Part shown: in pieces, positions 26,872 through 39,895 of the stretch
Position numbering within the stretch: the first letter of the stretch is position 1
How the letters are laid out: each line of letters starts with the position of its first letter
Source: Dokdonella_A sp963758365
GTDB taxonomy: Bacteria > Pseudomonadota > Gammaproteobacteria > Xanthomonadales > Rhodanobacteraceae
DNA: 64,000 nucleotides
Direction of reading: 5' to 3'
NCBI GenBank assembly: GCA_963758365.1
Contig: CAVWVB010000001.1
Coordinates: forward strand, 62,001 to 126,000
Position numbers and translations under genes: made by a program
Notes under the pieces: generated by a model
Told to the model about the DNA's origin: nothing
What the model saw: the letters and a program-made list of their open reading frames with translations, nothing else
The model's database searches: none

Positions 26872-28116
26872 ATGGCGGCTACGCAGAACGCACTCGACCT
26901 GATTGGTCGCGGTGCCGACGAGATCATCAAGCACGACGAACTCGAGGCGCGGCTCGGACTCGGTCGTCCGCTGCGAATCAAGGCCGGTTTCGATCCGACG
27001 GCTCCGGACCTGCATCTCGGGCACACGGTGCTGCTGAACAAGATGCGCCAGTTCCAGGATTTGGGTCACCAGGTGATCTTCCTGATCGGCGACTTCACCG
27101 GGATGATCGGCGATCCGACCGGCAAGAATGTGACTCGCAAGCCGCTCAGCCGCGAAGATGTGGACGCGAACGCGCGTACCTATGCCGAGCAGGTGTTCAA
27201 GGTGCTCGACCGGGAACGCACCGAACTGCGATTCAATTCCGAATGGTTCGGCAGGATGGGCGCGGCCGACATGATTCGGCTTGCCGCGAGTCACACCGTC
27301 GCGCGCATGCTCGAGCGCGAAGACTTTTCCAGACGCTATGCGGGCCGGCAGCCTATCGCAATCCATGAATTCCTCTATCCGCTCGTGCAGGGCTACGATT
27401 CGGTCGCGCTGAAGGCCGACGTCGAGCTCGGCGGCACCGATCAGAAGTTCAATCTTCTGATGGGGCGCGCGTTGCAGGAGGATGCGGGGCAGCCTGCGCA
27501 GATCGTGCTGACGATGCCGTTGCTCGAGGGGCTCGACGGCGTCGCCAAGATGTCGAAATCGCTCGGGAACTACATCGGTATCGCAGAACCCGCGATCGAC
27601 ATCGTGAACAAGACCATGAAAATCGGCGACGCGCTGATGTGGCGCTGGTACGAGTTGCTGAGCCTCGATCGCTCGCTCGCGGACATCGCCCGCATGCAGC
27701 GCGACGTGGACTCCGGTCATTTGCATCCGCGTGACGCGAAGATCGCCCTCGCGCGGGAACTCGCGGGGCGCTTCCATGGCAAGGCCGAAGCCGAATATGC
27801 GATCACGCAGTGGACCGCGCTGGTGCGCGAGCAGCGCGTGGACGTCGACCTGCCGGTGATCGAAATCGCAGTGGGCGCCGAGGGGATTCGCGTCGCGCCA
27901 CTGTTTGTCGCCGCGAAGCTCTCCGCAAGCAACTCGGAGGCGATGCGCAAGCTCGGCGAGCGCGCGTTGCGCATCGACGGCGCGGTCGTCGACGACCGCG
28001 AGCGCGTTTTGACCGCCGGGGGCGAGCACCTGCTCCAGCTCGGCAAGCGCAACTTCGCGAGGGTACGGCTGGTCGATGCATCCGGCGTCGCCGTCGACCG
28101 CGCGGCATTGGCATGA
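26872..28116 (+). CDS. tyrS: Tyrosyl-tRNA synthetase
   Basis: A 414-residue class I synthetase. The HIGH-like motif is DLHLGHTVLLNKM, the KMSKS motif is VAKMSKSLGNY, and a C-terminal S4 RNA-binding domain (about 345-410) carries AAKLSASNSEAMRKLGERAL. The length and sequence fit the TyrZ/TyrS2-type subgroup common in gammaproteobacteria. ATG at 26872 has TGAGGAG five bases upstream. It precedes the rRNA operon in the same direction, but the rRNA promoters in between make that operon independent. Confidence 0.95.
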   Translation: MAATQNALDLIGRGADEIIKHDELEARLGLGRPLRIKAGFDPTAPDLHLGHTVLLNKMRQFQDLGHQVIFLIGDFTGMIGDPTGKNVTRKPLSREDVDANARTYAEQVFKVLDRERTELRFNSEWFGRMGAADMIRLAASHTVARMLEREDFSRRYAGRQPIAIHEFLYPLVQGYDSVALKADVELGGTDQKFNLLMGRALQEDAGQPAQIVLTMPLLEGLDGVAKMSKSLGNYIGIAEPAIDIVNKTMKIGDALMWRWYELLSLDRSLADIARMQRDVDSGHLHPRDAKIALARELAGRFHGKAEAEYAITQWTALVREQRVDVDLPVIEIAVGAEGIRVAPLFVAAKLSASNSEAMRKLGERALRIDGAVVDDRERVLTAGGEHLLQLGKRNFARVRLVDASGVAVDRAALA

Positions 28117-28263
28117 ATGCGTGGCTGAAACAGTTCACGCGGACCGCTGTTCGGCCACCGAATTCGCGTGCCGCGCGGGTCATGCCGCAGTCCGGGTCCG
28201 GTGCAACTTGAAGCATCGTGCGGGTGCGACGGTCCGCGCGGCATGTGACGCGCATGTCCAGCG

Positions 28264-28291
28264 TTGACCCGGCGGCAAATGGATGTAACAT
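28264..28291 (+). promoter_or_regulatory. rRNA operon promoter P1 (distal)
   Basis: TTGACC at 28264-28269 and TAACAT at 28286-28291 are separated by 16 bases and followed by a GC-rich discriminator (GCGCGCCCC), as expected of a stringently controlled rRNA promoter. It lies in the 530-base gene-free leader between tyrS and 16S. Confidence 0.6.
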
Positions 28292-28389
28292 GCGCGCCCC
28301 TTCCGTGGCTGGTGCGAGCGAGCGGAGTGGCGGACGTCCAAGGGCGCGGGGACGCGGCCGGTTCGCAGCGAAAATGTGGCTGCGGGGTG

Positions 28390-28417
28390 TTGACGGATAC
28401 GTTTTTCGATGTAAGAT
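28390..28417 (+). promoter_or_regulatory. rRNA operon promoter P2 (proximal)
   Basis: TTGACG at 28390-28395 and TAAGAT at 28412-28417 are 16 bases apart, the same spacing as the upstream promoter, and are followed by a GC-rich discriminator (ACGCGGCTCCC). This is the best sigma-70 match in the window and lies 230 bases before the 16S start. Confidence 0.75.
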
Positions 28418-28477
28418 ACGCGGCTCCCTTGGACGAAATGTCCTTGGGCGCGGGACGAGGAAAATCCCGCAAGTCTT

Positions 28478-28491
28478 TGATCTTTGACAGT
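28478..28491 (+). promoter_or_regulatory. Leader boxA antitermination element
   Basis: TGATCTTTGACAGT resembles the rRNA boxA core (TGCTCTTTRACA). It lies between the promoters and the 16S processing stem, the expected place for Nus-factor loading. A second boxA-like element lies before 23S. Confidence 0.65.
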
Positions 28492-28495
28492 GTGC

Positions 28496-28526
28496 GCAGG
28501 TAACTTGTGTGGGCGCCTTGTGGTGG
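28496..28526 (+). other. 16S precursor processing stem, 5' arm
   Basis: Bases 28497-28520 pair with 30208-30231 downstream of 16S with 22 Watson-Crick pairs, one G-U and one mismatch; the helix extends a little on both sides (to 28526 and 30202). This is the long flanking helix cut by RNase III to release pre-16S. Confidence 0.85.
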
Positions 28527-28646
28527 ATGAAAGTCCATCGATACAAAGTGCGTCCAAGCAAACGTCAAAGCAGCAATGTTTTACGCAAAGCTTGGTTCAC
28601 ACTCAGAAGTTTGACGGAAGGGCTTCGGCCCGGAAGTCTGCAATTT

Positions 28647-30187
<1,541 letters not shown>

Positions 30188-30201
30188 CGAGAATGACTTC
30201 G

Positions 30202-30232
30202 CCATCCCAAGGTGCCCACACAAGATACCTGC
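30202..30232 (+). other. 16S precursor processing stem, 3' arm
   Basis: Complementary to 28496-28526 in the leader, as described for the 5' arm. It begins 15 bases after the mature 16S end and precedes tRNA-Ala. Confidence 0.85.
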
Positions 30233-30276
30233 ATCCAGAAGCGCGGCGCTCTGCCGCCGTTCATGGTCCCCGTAAC

Positions 30277-30349
30277 GGGGCTGTAGCTCAGCTGGGAGAG
30301 CACCTGCTTTGCAAGCAGGGGGTCATCGGTTCGATCCCGATCAGCTCCA
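30277..30349 (+). tRNA. tRNA-Ala (anticodon TGC)
   Basis: A 73-base cloverleaf in the 16S-23S spacer. The acceptor strands GGGGCTG and CAGCTCC pair, the D-arm has AGCTCAGCTGGGAGAGC, the anticodon loop reads TTTGCAA with TGC, and the T-loop is GGTTCGATCCC. The terminal CCA is not encoded, whereas it is in the following tRNA-Ile. Confidence 0.96.
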
Positions 30350-30447
30350 CAGTTGCTTCACGCGGGTCCGTCCGCGAAGAGCGTAAAGAAAAACCGCACT
30401 TCCGTGTGCGGACTTCTCAACCAAGAGCGGGTTCTCTCAAGCGAACC

Positions 30448-30524
<77 letters not shown>

Positions 30525-30847
30525 TTAGCTTTTCCACGCATCCATGCGCGGAGAGCCAGGGCAGAACCGTACATCCTGTATGGACTCTTCTAGCAGAAGC
30601 CTTCTCGACGATTGTTCGAGGAGCTGCTTCGTTCCTGCTTTGGCTTTGACGACGGACCGAACATTCTTTCTGGATAGCACACTGAAGATTTGATGTGGCG
30701 CGACGCTGAAGTGCGTGCCACGCTCTTTGAAAACTTGGGACGTAACTAAGCGTTTTGGTTCTGTCGAACCAGACGTGTCGTTGAGGCAAGTAGGCGAAGT
30801 AATACGAGTTGTTTGCAGTGTGGCTCCAAGGCGACTTGGAGTTATAT
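30525..30847 (+). other. Second half of the 16S-23S spacer
   Basis: About 320 bases without a gene. It holds several short hairpins, a boxA-like element at 30722-30735 and, from 30831, the 5' arm of the 23S processing stem. Confidence 0.7.
30722..30735 (+). promoter_or_regulatory. Spacer boxA antitermination element
   Basis: GCTCTTTGAAAACT matches the rRNA spacer boxA core (GCTCTTTRA). It lies about 110 bases before 23S, as in other rrn operons where Nus factors are reloaded. Confidence 0.65.

Positions 30848-30855
<8 letters not shown>
30831..30855 (+). other. 23S precursor processing stem, 5' arm
   Basis: Bases 30834-30855 are perfectly complementary over 22 bases to 33716-33737 after 23S, and the helix extends three more pairs. 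The mature 23S ends lie inside this helix, as in E. coli, where RNase III trims it. Confidence 0.85.
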
Positions 30856-33715
<2,860 letters not shown>

Positions 33716-33724
<9 letters not shown>

Positions 33725-33740
33725 TATAACTCCAAGTTGC
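33716..33740 (+). other. 23S precursor processing stem, 3' arm
   Basis: Complementary to 30831-30855, as described for the 5' arm. It contains the mature 3' end of 23S. Confidence 0.85.
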
Positions 33741-33911
33741 TTTGTTTACTTGACGCAAAGTCCTTTTTGCGAAGAGCCAGGAGCGACCTTCCGTGGTCGC
33801 ACTCTTCAAGAAAAGCATGCCTCAATAGACGTCTGAAAGACGGTCAAAATGCTCTGTTACGTCCCAAGTCCCAATGCCGAGCACGCGCATTATGCGCGAC
33901 TCGCACCGCTT

Positions 33912-34028
33912 CCCTGGCGACATTAGCGCTGTGGTCCCACCCGATCCCATCCCGAACTCGGAAGTGAAACGCAGCTGCGCCGATGGTAGTGTGGCTTAAG
34001 CCATGCAAGAGTAGGTCATCGCCAGGGG
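33912..34028 (+). rRNA. rrf: 5S ribosomal RNA
   Basis: About 117 bases with the closing helix CCTGGCGA and TCGCCAGG, and the conserved loops CCCGATCCCATCCCGAACTC and CGCCGATGGTAGTG. It is the last gene of the rrn operon, about 190 bases after 23S. Ends are approximate to a few bases. Confidence 0.95.
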
Positions 34029-34038
34029 CTTTATCGAA

Positions 34039-34073
34039 GAACGCCTCCCCCGAACGGGGAGGCGTTCGTTTTT
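34039..34073 (+). terminator. Rho-independent terminator of the rRNA operon
   Basis: A perfect 12-base-pair stem (GAACGCCTCCCC pairing with GGGGAGGCGTTC) with a five-base loop, followed directly by GTTTTT. It stands 10 bases after 5S and ends the rrn transcript. Confidence 0.95.
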
Positions 34074-34376
34074 GCGCCTCGCGCAAACGGCCGAACAGGC
34101 CATCGTCAGGGCTTGGCGAAAGAACGCCCCGCGTGGCGTTGATGTTTTGCAGACTGCTCTTTGAGCTTCGCCAACGGCAGGTATCTGATTGCGCGCCCTC
34201 GCCCCAGGGCCGACGTATCGGGGACGCGCGTGCTACGAGCACTCGGCACGATCGCTGATCGATAGCGACCGGCATTCAGCGATCCGCAAGGATGCTCACG
34301 TCGATATACTGACCGGCAAGCGATGATGGCTGCGCCGGTGAACACCGCGCGGACCAGAGCCTCCCTGGAGACGCGA
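34074..34376. other. Intergenic region between the rRNA terminator and the ankyrin gene
   Basis: About 300 bases with no convincing gene. A TATACT hexamer at about 34303-34308 could be a -10 box for the downstream gene, but a matching -35 is not evident. Confidence 0.4.
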
Positions 34377-37300
34377 ATGCCAAAACGCGCCATGACCCGG
34401 TTGCATGCCTTCTCGGCGATGATTCGTCTGCTGTTGCCCGCGTGGGCGGTGTTCCTCCTCGCAGGCCTGATCGCGCATCCGCTTTGTCTGGTCCTGCTGC
34501 TTGCGGCCAACGCAATGGTGATGACGGGCGTGTGCCGCGCGATCGGATTCGACCGTGAGGCCACATTTGCGCGCAGCATCGCGCGACGCGGCCTTGCCTA
34601 TTTCGTGATGCTGACCGCGTACACCGCATTCGTCGCGGTCGTTCTCGCGGGCCCGGCCTGGTGGCTTGGGCGCGATGGGTCACTGCCGGCCGCGCTCGCA
34701 ATGTCGACCGCACTGGTCGTGGCTCTGCTCGCGTTGTGGCGCGTCTGGCCCGCGTTCTCGCTGCCGCTCCTGTGGGACGATGCGTATCCGCGCGACGATG
34801 CGCGAGGTTCGTGGCTACTGACAGCCTTGCAACGGTCGCTGGCCTTCGCGCGACATCTGACGCGGGAACACGAACTGTTTTTCGTTTGCGGTTTGCCTGT
34901 GGGCATGGGCCTGCTGTTTCTCGCGGCCGGTGCGCTTGCGTTGTCGGGATTCGCAGGCTTCCTGACCGGCGAACTGCGCATTGCGGCCCTGATCCTGTAC
35001 GCCGTCGTTGTGGCCCCGATGATCCACCTGCTGCTGGTCAATCGCAGCTTTCGGGCCCTGCTCGCCGATGCGCGCAGCGCGCGCCGCCTGCGTCGTGCAG
35101 TTTCCGAGGAATCGCAACCCGATGATCCCGTCCAATCCCCGGTGCTGCCGGCTGGCGTCGCGCGCGACGAGCTCGATGCCACGTTGATCTGCGCGGCTCG
35201 CTCGGCCCAAATGAGCCTGGCGCTCGCGGCGCTCGAACGCGGTGCGGACCCGAACGCGATGCCGCGCCACGACCAGCGCGACCAGCGCAGCGTGCTGATG
35301 ATCGCGGTCACGCTGCCCGACCTGCGCCTGCTGCGCGCATTGATCGCCCGGGGGGTCGACGTCAACAAGATTCAAGGCGGTATCACGCCATTGGTCGCTG
35401 CAGTACGCGACAGTTACGAGGGGCGGCCCGATGCAGTGACGATGCTGCTCGCGAATGGCGCGGATGCGCGCATGGCCGACGCCGGGGGCAACACGCCACT
35501 GCATTATGCCTCCCGCTGCGCGGAGCCGATCATCGCCGCCTTGCTGGTCGACGCGGCGGCCGAGGTCAATGCCGTCAATGCGGATGGATTGACCCCCCTC
35601 TGCATCGCCTGCAGCCATGCAAACTGGGCCTTGGCCGACTTCCTGCTCGGCCACGGCGCGAAACCGGATCTCGAGGCGGCGCAGCCCGCGCTGATCCACG
35701 CCGCCGGAATCGCGGAAGACGATCCGTTCGGCATCAGGCTGCTGCTGAGGCAGCGCGCCGCGGTCAATGCCGGAAACGCGCTCGGTCGCACTGCATTGAT
35801 GACTGCCGCGCTCGCCGGACACAGCCGCATCATGGAAGCCCTGCTCGGCAGCGGAGCCGATACCGACCTGGCCGACAGCCGTGGAACGACGGCCCTGATG
35901 GAAGCCGCACGTTCGGGCGCGGTCGCCGCGATTCATGCGCTCGGCAAGCGCAAGCCGCAAATGGACCGGGTGGACCAGAACGGTCGCACTGCTCTGATGG
36001 TCGCCTGCCAGTCCCGCCACTCCGGCGAGGATGCGGTGCGCGCGTTGCTCGCACTCGGTGCGGATCGCGCCATGGCCGGGGCCGACGGCAAGCGAGCCGT
36101 CGACCATGCAGCCAGTGCGGGACGCTGGCACATCGTCGCGCTCATCGACTCGGCCTATCCGCTGCCGAGTACTCTCGCGGGAGAGATACCGGCCGCACAC
36201 GATACGCATGCCGATCATCTCCTGGATGCGCTGCGCTTTGGCCACTGGAATGTCGCCGCCGAGTTCATCGGTGTGCTCGGCCAGTGGCCGGCCGCGGCGC
36301 TGGCCGACTTGTATCTGGAACTCGTCGACTCGGAGCACGACGGCGCGCGCGCCTGGCTGCTAAATCATGGGCTCGATCCCAATGCGACAACTTCGACCGG
36401 CGGAACTCTTACCGATGCGCTGGTTGCGCGATTGCCGGCTTCGCTGGCGGCACTCGAAGAACTTCTCGCTCGCGGTGCCGCGGTTGGGGGCGCCGCACTG
36501 CTCGCCCGTGTGCTCGCTTCGGTTGTCTCCGGGCCCGAAGTGTCGGCGCTGCGCCGCCTGGCCGGCGATGTGCTCGCGCGTGGTGGCGACTGGTGCGGTT
36601 GCGCGCCTGGAGATCTGTCGCCGCTGCATCTCGCGGTTGCGAACGGCCACGTGAATCTGGTTTCCCGCCTGCTCGATCTTGGCAGCGACCCCAATGCTCG
36701 CGACATGCACGGGCGAACCGCGTTGCATATGGCACTGGGCGCGAATCATGAGCACGGGTCCGCATTGCTGCGCCTGCTGATCAGCGCCGGTGCCGATCCG
36801 GAAATCGCGACCGCAAACGGGGAGACGCCGCTCGGCCTTGCTCTCGCGCACATGCAGGGCGATGCCGCACGCTGGCTCGACTGGACCACGTGGCGACTCC
36901 CATTGCGTCGCCTGCACCCATCGGATTTGCCTGCCGCGGCCGTTGCCGGAGACTTCGAGGCCACCGAGCGGCTGATCGAGCTCGGCCTGCCCGTGGATGG
37001 CGTCGACGCACAGGGCGCAACGGCGCTCATCCGCGCTGCAGGATCGGGCCACGTTTCGCTCGTCGTACGCCTGCTCGAAGCCGGTGCCGACGCCACGTGC
37101 GTCGCGCACTCGGGTATTCATTGCCTGGCCGCGGCTGTCAGTGCGCGACGTGAAGCGGTCGTCCGCACACTGTTGAGCCACGGTATTGCAGCGGATTTGC
37201 GGCTCGCGGGCGGCGGAACCGCGTTGACCCTGGCTGCCGCAATCGGCGAGACGCGCATCGCCGAGGCGCTGCTCGAAGCGGGCGCGGATGCCAACGCCGC

Positions 37301-37799
37301 CGACGAACTTGGGGCGACACCACTGCATGCGGCTGCGCAGTTCGCGTTCACCGTCAGCGATACGGCAGTCTCTGGCGCGTTGTTCGAGGTGCTGTTGCGC
37401 GTGGGTGCGCGTCTGGACACTCGCAACAACGCGGGTCAGGATGCACTGCTGATTCTGGTCGGCGCACGCGCACAGGCCGGGGCGCGCTGCGATGCCGAAC
37501 ATTTGCGCGCTCTTGCCGGATTCCTGCTGGAGCACGGTGCGAAAGCCGACTGCCAGGACCAGCGCGGCGTCACCGCATTGCATGCCTGCGCGATGCACGG
37601 GTTGTTCGGCTGCGCGCGATTGCTGAAGTCTCACGGGGCACCGCTCGATGCAGTCGACGGATTCGATCGCCGTGCAGCGGAAGTCGCGGCTCTGCTCGGT
37701 TACGTCGATGTCGCAGCGGAACTGGGTGGTGAACGCCCCGCCACTGCGGTACCCCCGGTTCGACAGACGTTGCGGCGTCCGGCACGCGCCCCTGATTGA
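34377..37799 (+). CDS. Large membrane-anchored ankyrin-repeat protein
   Basis: About 1140 residues. The first 240 or so carry several hydrophobic helices (for example MIRLLLPAWAVFLLAGLIAH, FVMLTAYTAFVAVVLAGPAW, LPVGMGLLFLAAGALALSGF, IAALILYAVVVAPMIHLLLV). From about residue 265 nearly the entire remainder is a long ankyrin array, in blocks such as GADARMADAGGNTPLHYAS, GSDPNARDMHGRTALHMAL and GADANAADELGATPLHAAA, interrupted around residues 590-680 by degenerate sequence. Ankyrin arrays bind proteins, so this is probably a membrane scaffold. ATG at 34377 has GGAG seven bases upstream; ATG at 34323 is an alternative. No enzyme domain is seen. It is a single gene, convergent with the SDR gene. 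Confidence 0.9.
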   Translation: MPKRAMTRLHAFSAMIRLLLPAWAVFLLAGLIAHPLCLVLLLAANAMVMTGVCRAIGFDREATFARSIARRGLAYFVMLTAYTAFVAVVLAGPAWWLGRDGSLPAALAMSTALVVALLALWRVWPAFSLPLLWDDAYPRDDARGSWLLTALQRSLAFARHLTREHELFFVCGLPVGMGLLFLAAGALALSGFAGFLTGELRIAALILYAVVVAPMIHLLLVNRSFRALLADARSARRLRRAVSEESQPDDPVQSPVLPAGVARDELDATLICAARSAQMSLALAALERGADPNAMPRHDQRDQRSVLMIAVTLPDLRLLRALIARGVDVNKIQGGITPLVAAVRDSYEGRPDAVTMLLANGADARMADAGGNTPLHYASRCAEPIIAALLVDAAAEVNAVNADGLTPLCIACSHANWALADFLLGHGAKPDLEAAQPALIHAAGIAEDDPFGIRLLLRQRAAVNAGNALGRTALMTAALAGHSRIMEALLGSGADTDLADSRGTTALMEAARSGAVAAIHALGKRKPQMDRVDQNGRTALMVACQSRHSGEDAVRALLALGADRAMAGADGKRAVDHAASAGRWHIVALIDSAYPLPSTLAGEIPAAHDTHADHLLDALRFGHWNVAAEFIGVLGQWPAAALADLYLELVDSEHDGARAWLLNHGLDPNATTSTGGTLTDALVARLPASLAALEELLARGAAVGGAALLARVLASVVSGPEVSALRRLAGDVLARGGDWCGCAPGDLSPLHLAVANGHVNLVSRLLDLGSDPNARDMHGRTALHMALGANHEHGSALLRLLISAGADPEIATANGETPLGLALAHMQGDAARWLDWTTWRLPLRRLHPSDLPAAAVAGDFEATERLIELGLPVDGVDAQGATALIRAAGSGHVSLVVRLLEAGADATCVAHSGIHCLAAAVSARREAVVRTLLSHGIAADLRLAGGGTALTLAAAIGETRIAEALLEAGADANAADELGATPLHAAAQFAFTVSDTAVSGALFEVLLRVGARLDTRNNAGQDALLILVGARAQAGARCDAEHLRALAGFLLEHGAKADCQDQRGVTALHACAMHGLFGCARLLKSHGAPLDAVDGFDRRAAEVAALLGYVDVAAELGGERPATAVPPVRQTLRRPARAPD

Positions 37800-37823
37800 G
37801 ACGGTCCCGGGCTTCGGCGCCAG

Positions 37824-38555
37824 TCAGTCGCGCATGCGCCTGTAGAGCCCCCACGGCAGGCGCCGAACGAGCGTCGCAACGAATGCCCACTTGTACGGAA
37901 TGTAGCGGCGGCCGGAGCCGCGGCCGAGTCGCTGCACGACTACCTTGGCGACGTCGGCGGGAATGGCTGCGGCGAGCGGCAAGTGCCTGCCCCAGGTCAG
38001 GTTCGTCGCGAGAAAACCGGGCACATAGAGCTGCACACGCAGCTCGCGCGTACGGTAGCGCTGGCGCAGACTCTCGTAGAGCGACTCGAGCGCGCGCTTG
38101 GCGCCCGCATAGACGACATTGCGGCCGCGTCCGCACACGGCTGCGACGCTTCCGAACAGCACTACCACGCCACGTGACTCGACGAGTTTCGGCAAGAGCG
38201 CATGCACGATCGCCAGCGGGGCATGCAGGTTCACGGCGAGAAGCTGGCCGATGCGCGCTGCATCGAGGCTGAAGTCGTCGTCTTCGCGCGACGCGCCGAG
38301 AGGAAGCAGCAAAGCCGCCAGCGGCGACATTCCTTCCAGCGCTGCCGCAATGCGTCCGCCCGGATCCGGCTCGCGTGCGAGATCGAGCGCGATCGTGCGT
38401 ACTTGCACGCCGGTGCGTAAACCCAGATCGGCCGCGATCGCCGCAAGATCGCGCGGATCCGAGGCAACCAGGAGGAGATCGTGGCGGTGGCGGGCGAGTT
38501 CCTGCGCGAGGGCGCGGCCGAGCCCGCTGGATGCACCGACCACGAGCGCGGTCAC
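37824..38555 (-). CDS. SDR-family oxidoreductase, DprE2-like
   Basis: A 243-residue short-chain dehydrogenase. The NAD(P) motif is VVGASSGLGRALAQELA at the very N-terminus, LLAVNLHAPLAIV follows, and the catalytic region has VVLFGSVAAVCGRGRNVVYAGAKRA (Ser, Tyr-x-x-x-Lys). The GTG start at 38555 overlaps the stop of the preceding FAD oxidase gene by four bases (GTGA), so it is translationally coupled. SDR proteins coupled to a DprE1-like oxidase are usually DprE2-type reductases, the second half of a two-step C2' epimerisation of a polyprenyl-linked ribofuranose. The exact substrate here is inferred from the pairing. Confidence 0.85.
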   Translation of the reverse strand: MTALVVGASSGLGRALAQELARHRHDLLLVASDPRDLAAIAADLGLRTGVQVRTIALDLAREPDPGGRIAAALEGMSPLAALLLPLGASREDDDFSLDAARIGQLLAVNLHAPLAIVHALLPKLVESRGVVVLFGSVAAVCGRGRNVVYAGAKRALESLYESLRQRYRTRELRVQLYVPGFLATNLTWGRHLPLAAAIPADVAKVVVQRLGRGSGRRYIPYKWAFVATLVRRLPWGLYRRMRD

Positions 38556-39895
38556 AGGGCCAGTCTCCGGCTCAGTCCGGAAGCCTGCAGCCGGCCCGGG
38601 TTGTGTTCGGCAAGGCGTGCCCTGGCCGCCTCGAATGCGGGAATCGCGCTGCGCACGGTTGCCGCATCGAGCGTCGAGTCCTTGATCAGATTGGGTCGGC
38701 CGCCGTGGGCAATCGCTACTTCCGCGAGGCTTTCGAGGAATGCGCGCTGAGACGGCTCGGCCGGGGCCGGAACCTGAATCGAAAGTGCAATGCCATTGCC
38801 ATCGAACTGCAGGCCATCGGCGCTGCCCGCGAACAGCTTGCTCGCGATCAACGCGATGCGCGGTCGCGAGCGCGCAACCTGTTCCGACAGGGCCGCGGCG
38901 AACGCGTCGAAACGCGCATGCGCTACGAGCCACTGCGCCTCGGCCATCCCGGCGCGGCCGTAACCCGCGAAATAGCGGCGCGCGCCATTGAGCGGAAACA
39001 GCGCATCGGTGAGTGCCAGCGGCGTCTGCCCGGGGCGGCACCAGCGCGCCTGCAGCCAGCGGTTGGCGATAGCTATGCCGGCGCGATTCCAGACCGCAAC
39101 CGGCATCGGCGCGATGGTCGCGGGCAGATCGTCGCGGACGTGCCGCGTACGGCGTTGCTCGTGTGGCGCATTGCTTGCGAGGCCGATGCGAACGACGCCG
39201 CTTCCGAACTGGCGCGCACGCCCGTCGTGCCAGCCGTACAGAACCGGTGCATTCGCGGCCTCGCGCAGCACGCGCGCGGCCGCAGCGAGGTCGGCGACCG
39301 GCACACGGCGCAGGATCAGGCCCGCCGGCGGTTGCGCGAGTCGCAGGGTCGCGTGCGTGACCGTTCCGGTCAGACCGAACCCCGCGAACGTCGTGTCGAA
39401 CAGGGATTGCTCATGGGCGCGATCCGCGGTCACCGCGCCATGCCCGGCACGGTGCACACGCATCGCTTCGACCTGGGCGCGGAACGTACCATCACGAGCC
39501 GGGTTCTTGCCGTGCACATCGGCAGCGATGCAGCCGCCGATGCTGGCGCCCGGGTGCCCTGGAGCCACCGCGAGATACCAGCCATGCGCGAGTGCGAAGC
39601 GCTGCACGTCGCCGATCCTTGCTCCTGCCTCGACCGTGAGATAGCCCGCTTCGGCATCGAACGCGAGTAGCCGGTCGAACGCGCCGAGATCCTGGCTGAC
39701 GACGTCGCTCGCGAAGCTCGCATCGACATACGACACGCCGCCGCCGCGCGCGATCCGCACGACATCGTCGGGCAGCGCATCGAGGAGGCGGTAGCGGTCG
39801 GGCCGTTGCACCTGACAGCGCGCGCGCGACTGGCGATCGAATCCAGCGACCTCGAGTTCGGCCAGTGCGTAGCCGCGCATCTCACGCAGCGCCAT
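38552..39895 (-). CDS. FAD-dependent oxidoreductase, DprE1-like
   Basis: A 447-residue VAO-fold flavoprotein. The FAD-binding part includes IARGGGVSYVDASFASDVV, YLTVEAGARIGDVQRFALAHG and PGHPGASIGGCIAADVHGKN. The last matches the GGxIAxDVHGKN signature of DprE1 (decaprenylphosphoryl-beta-D-ribose oxidase) and its bacterial relatives. The C-terminal part carries an ALSIQVPAP segment and NPGRLQAS. The start at 39895 overlaps the end of the Kef gene by 14 bases; ATG at 39880, one base after that stop, is an equally good start. It is in one coupled unit with the Kef antiporter upstream and the SDR downstream. Confidence 0.85.
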   Translation of the reverse strand: MALREMRGYALAELEVAGFDRQSRARCQVQRPDRYRLLDALPDDVVRIARGGGVSYVDASFASDVVSQDLGAFDRLLAFDAEAGYLTVEAGARIGDVQRFALAHGWYLAVAPGHPGASIGGCIAADVHGKNPARDGTFRAQVEAMRVHRAGHGAVTADRAHEQSLFDTTFAGFGLTGTVTHATLRLAQPPAGLILRRVPVADLAAAARVLREAANAPVLYGWHDGRARQFGSGVVRIGLASNAPHEQRRTRHVRDDLPATIAPMPVAVWNRAGIAIANRWLQARWCRPGQTPLALTDALFPLNGARRYFAGYGRAGMAEAQWLVAHARFDAFAAALSEQVARSRPRIALIASKLFAGSADGLQFDGNGIALSIQVPAPAEPSQRAFLESLAEVAIAHGGRPNLIKDSTLDAATVRSAIPAFEAARARLAEHNPGRLQASGLSRRLAL

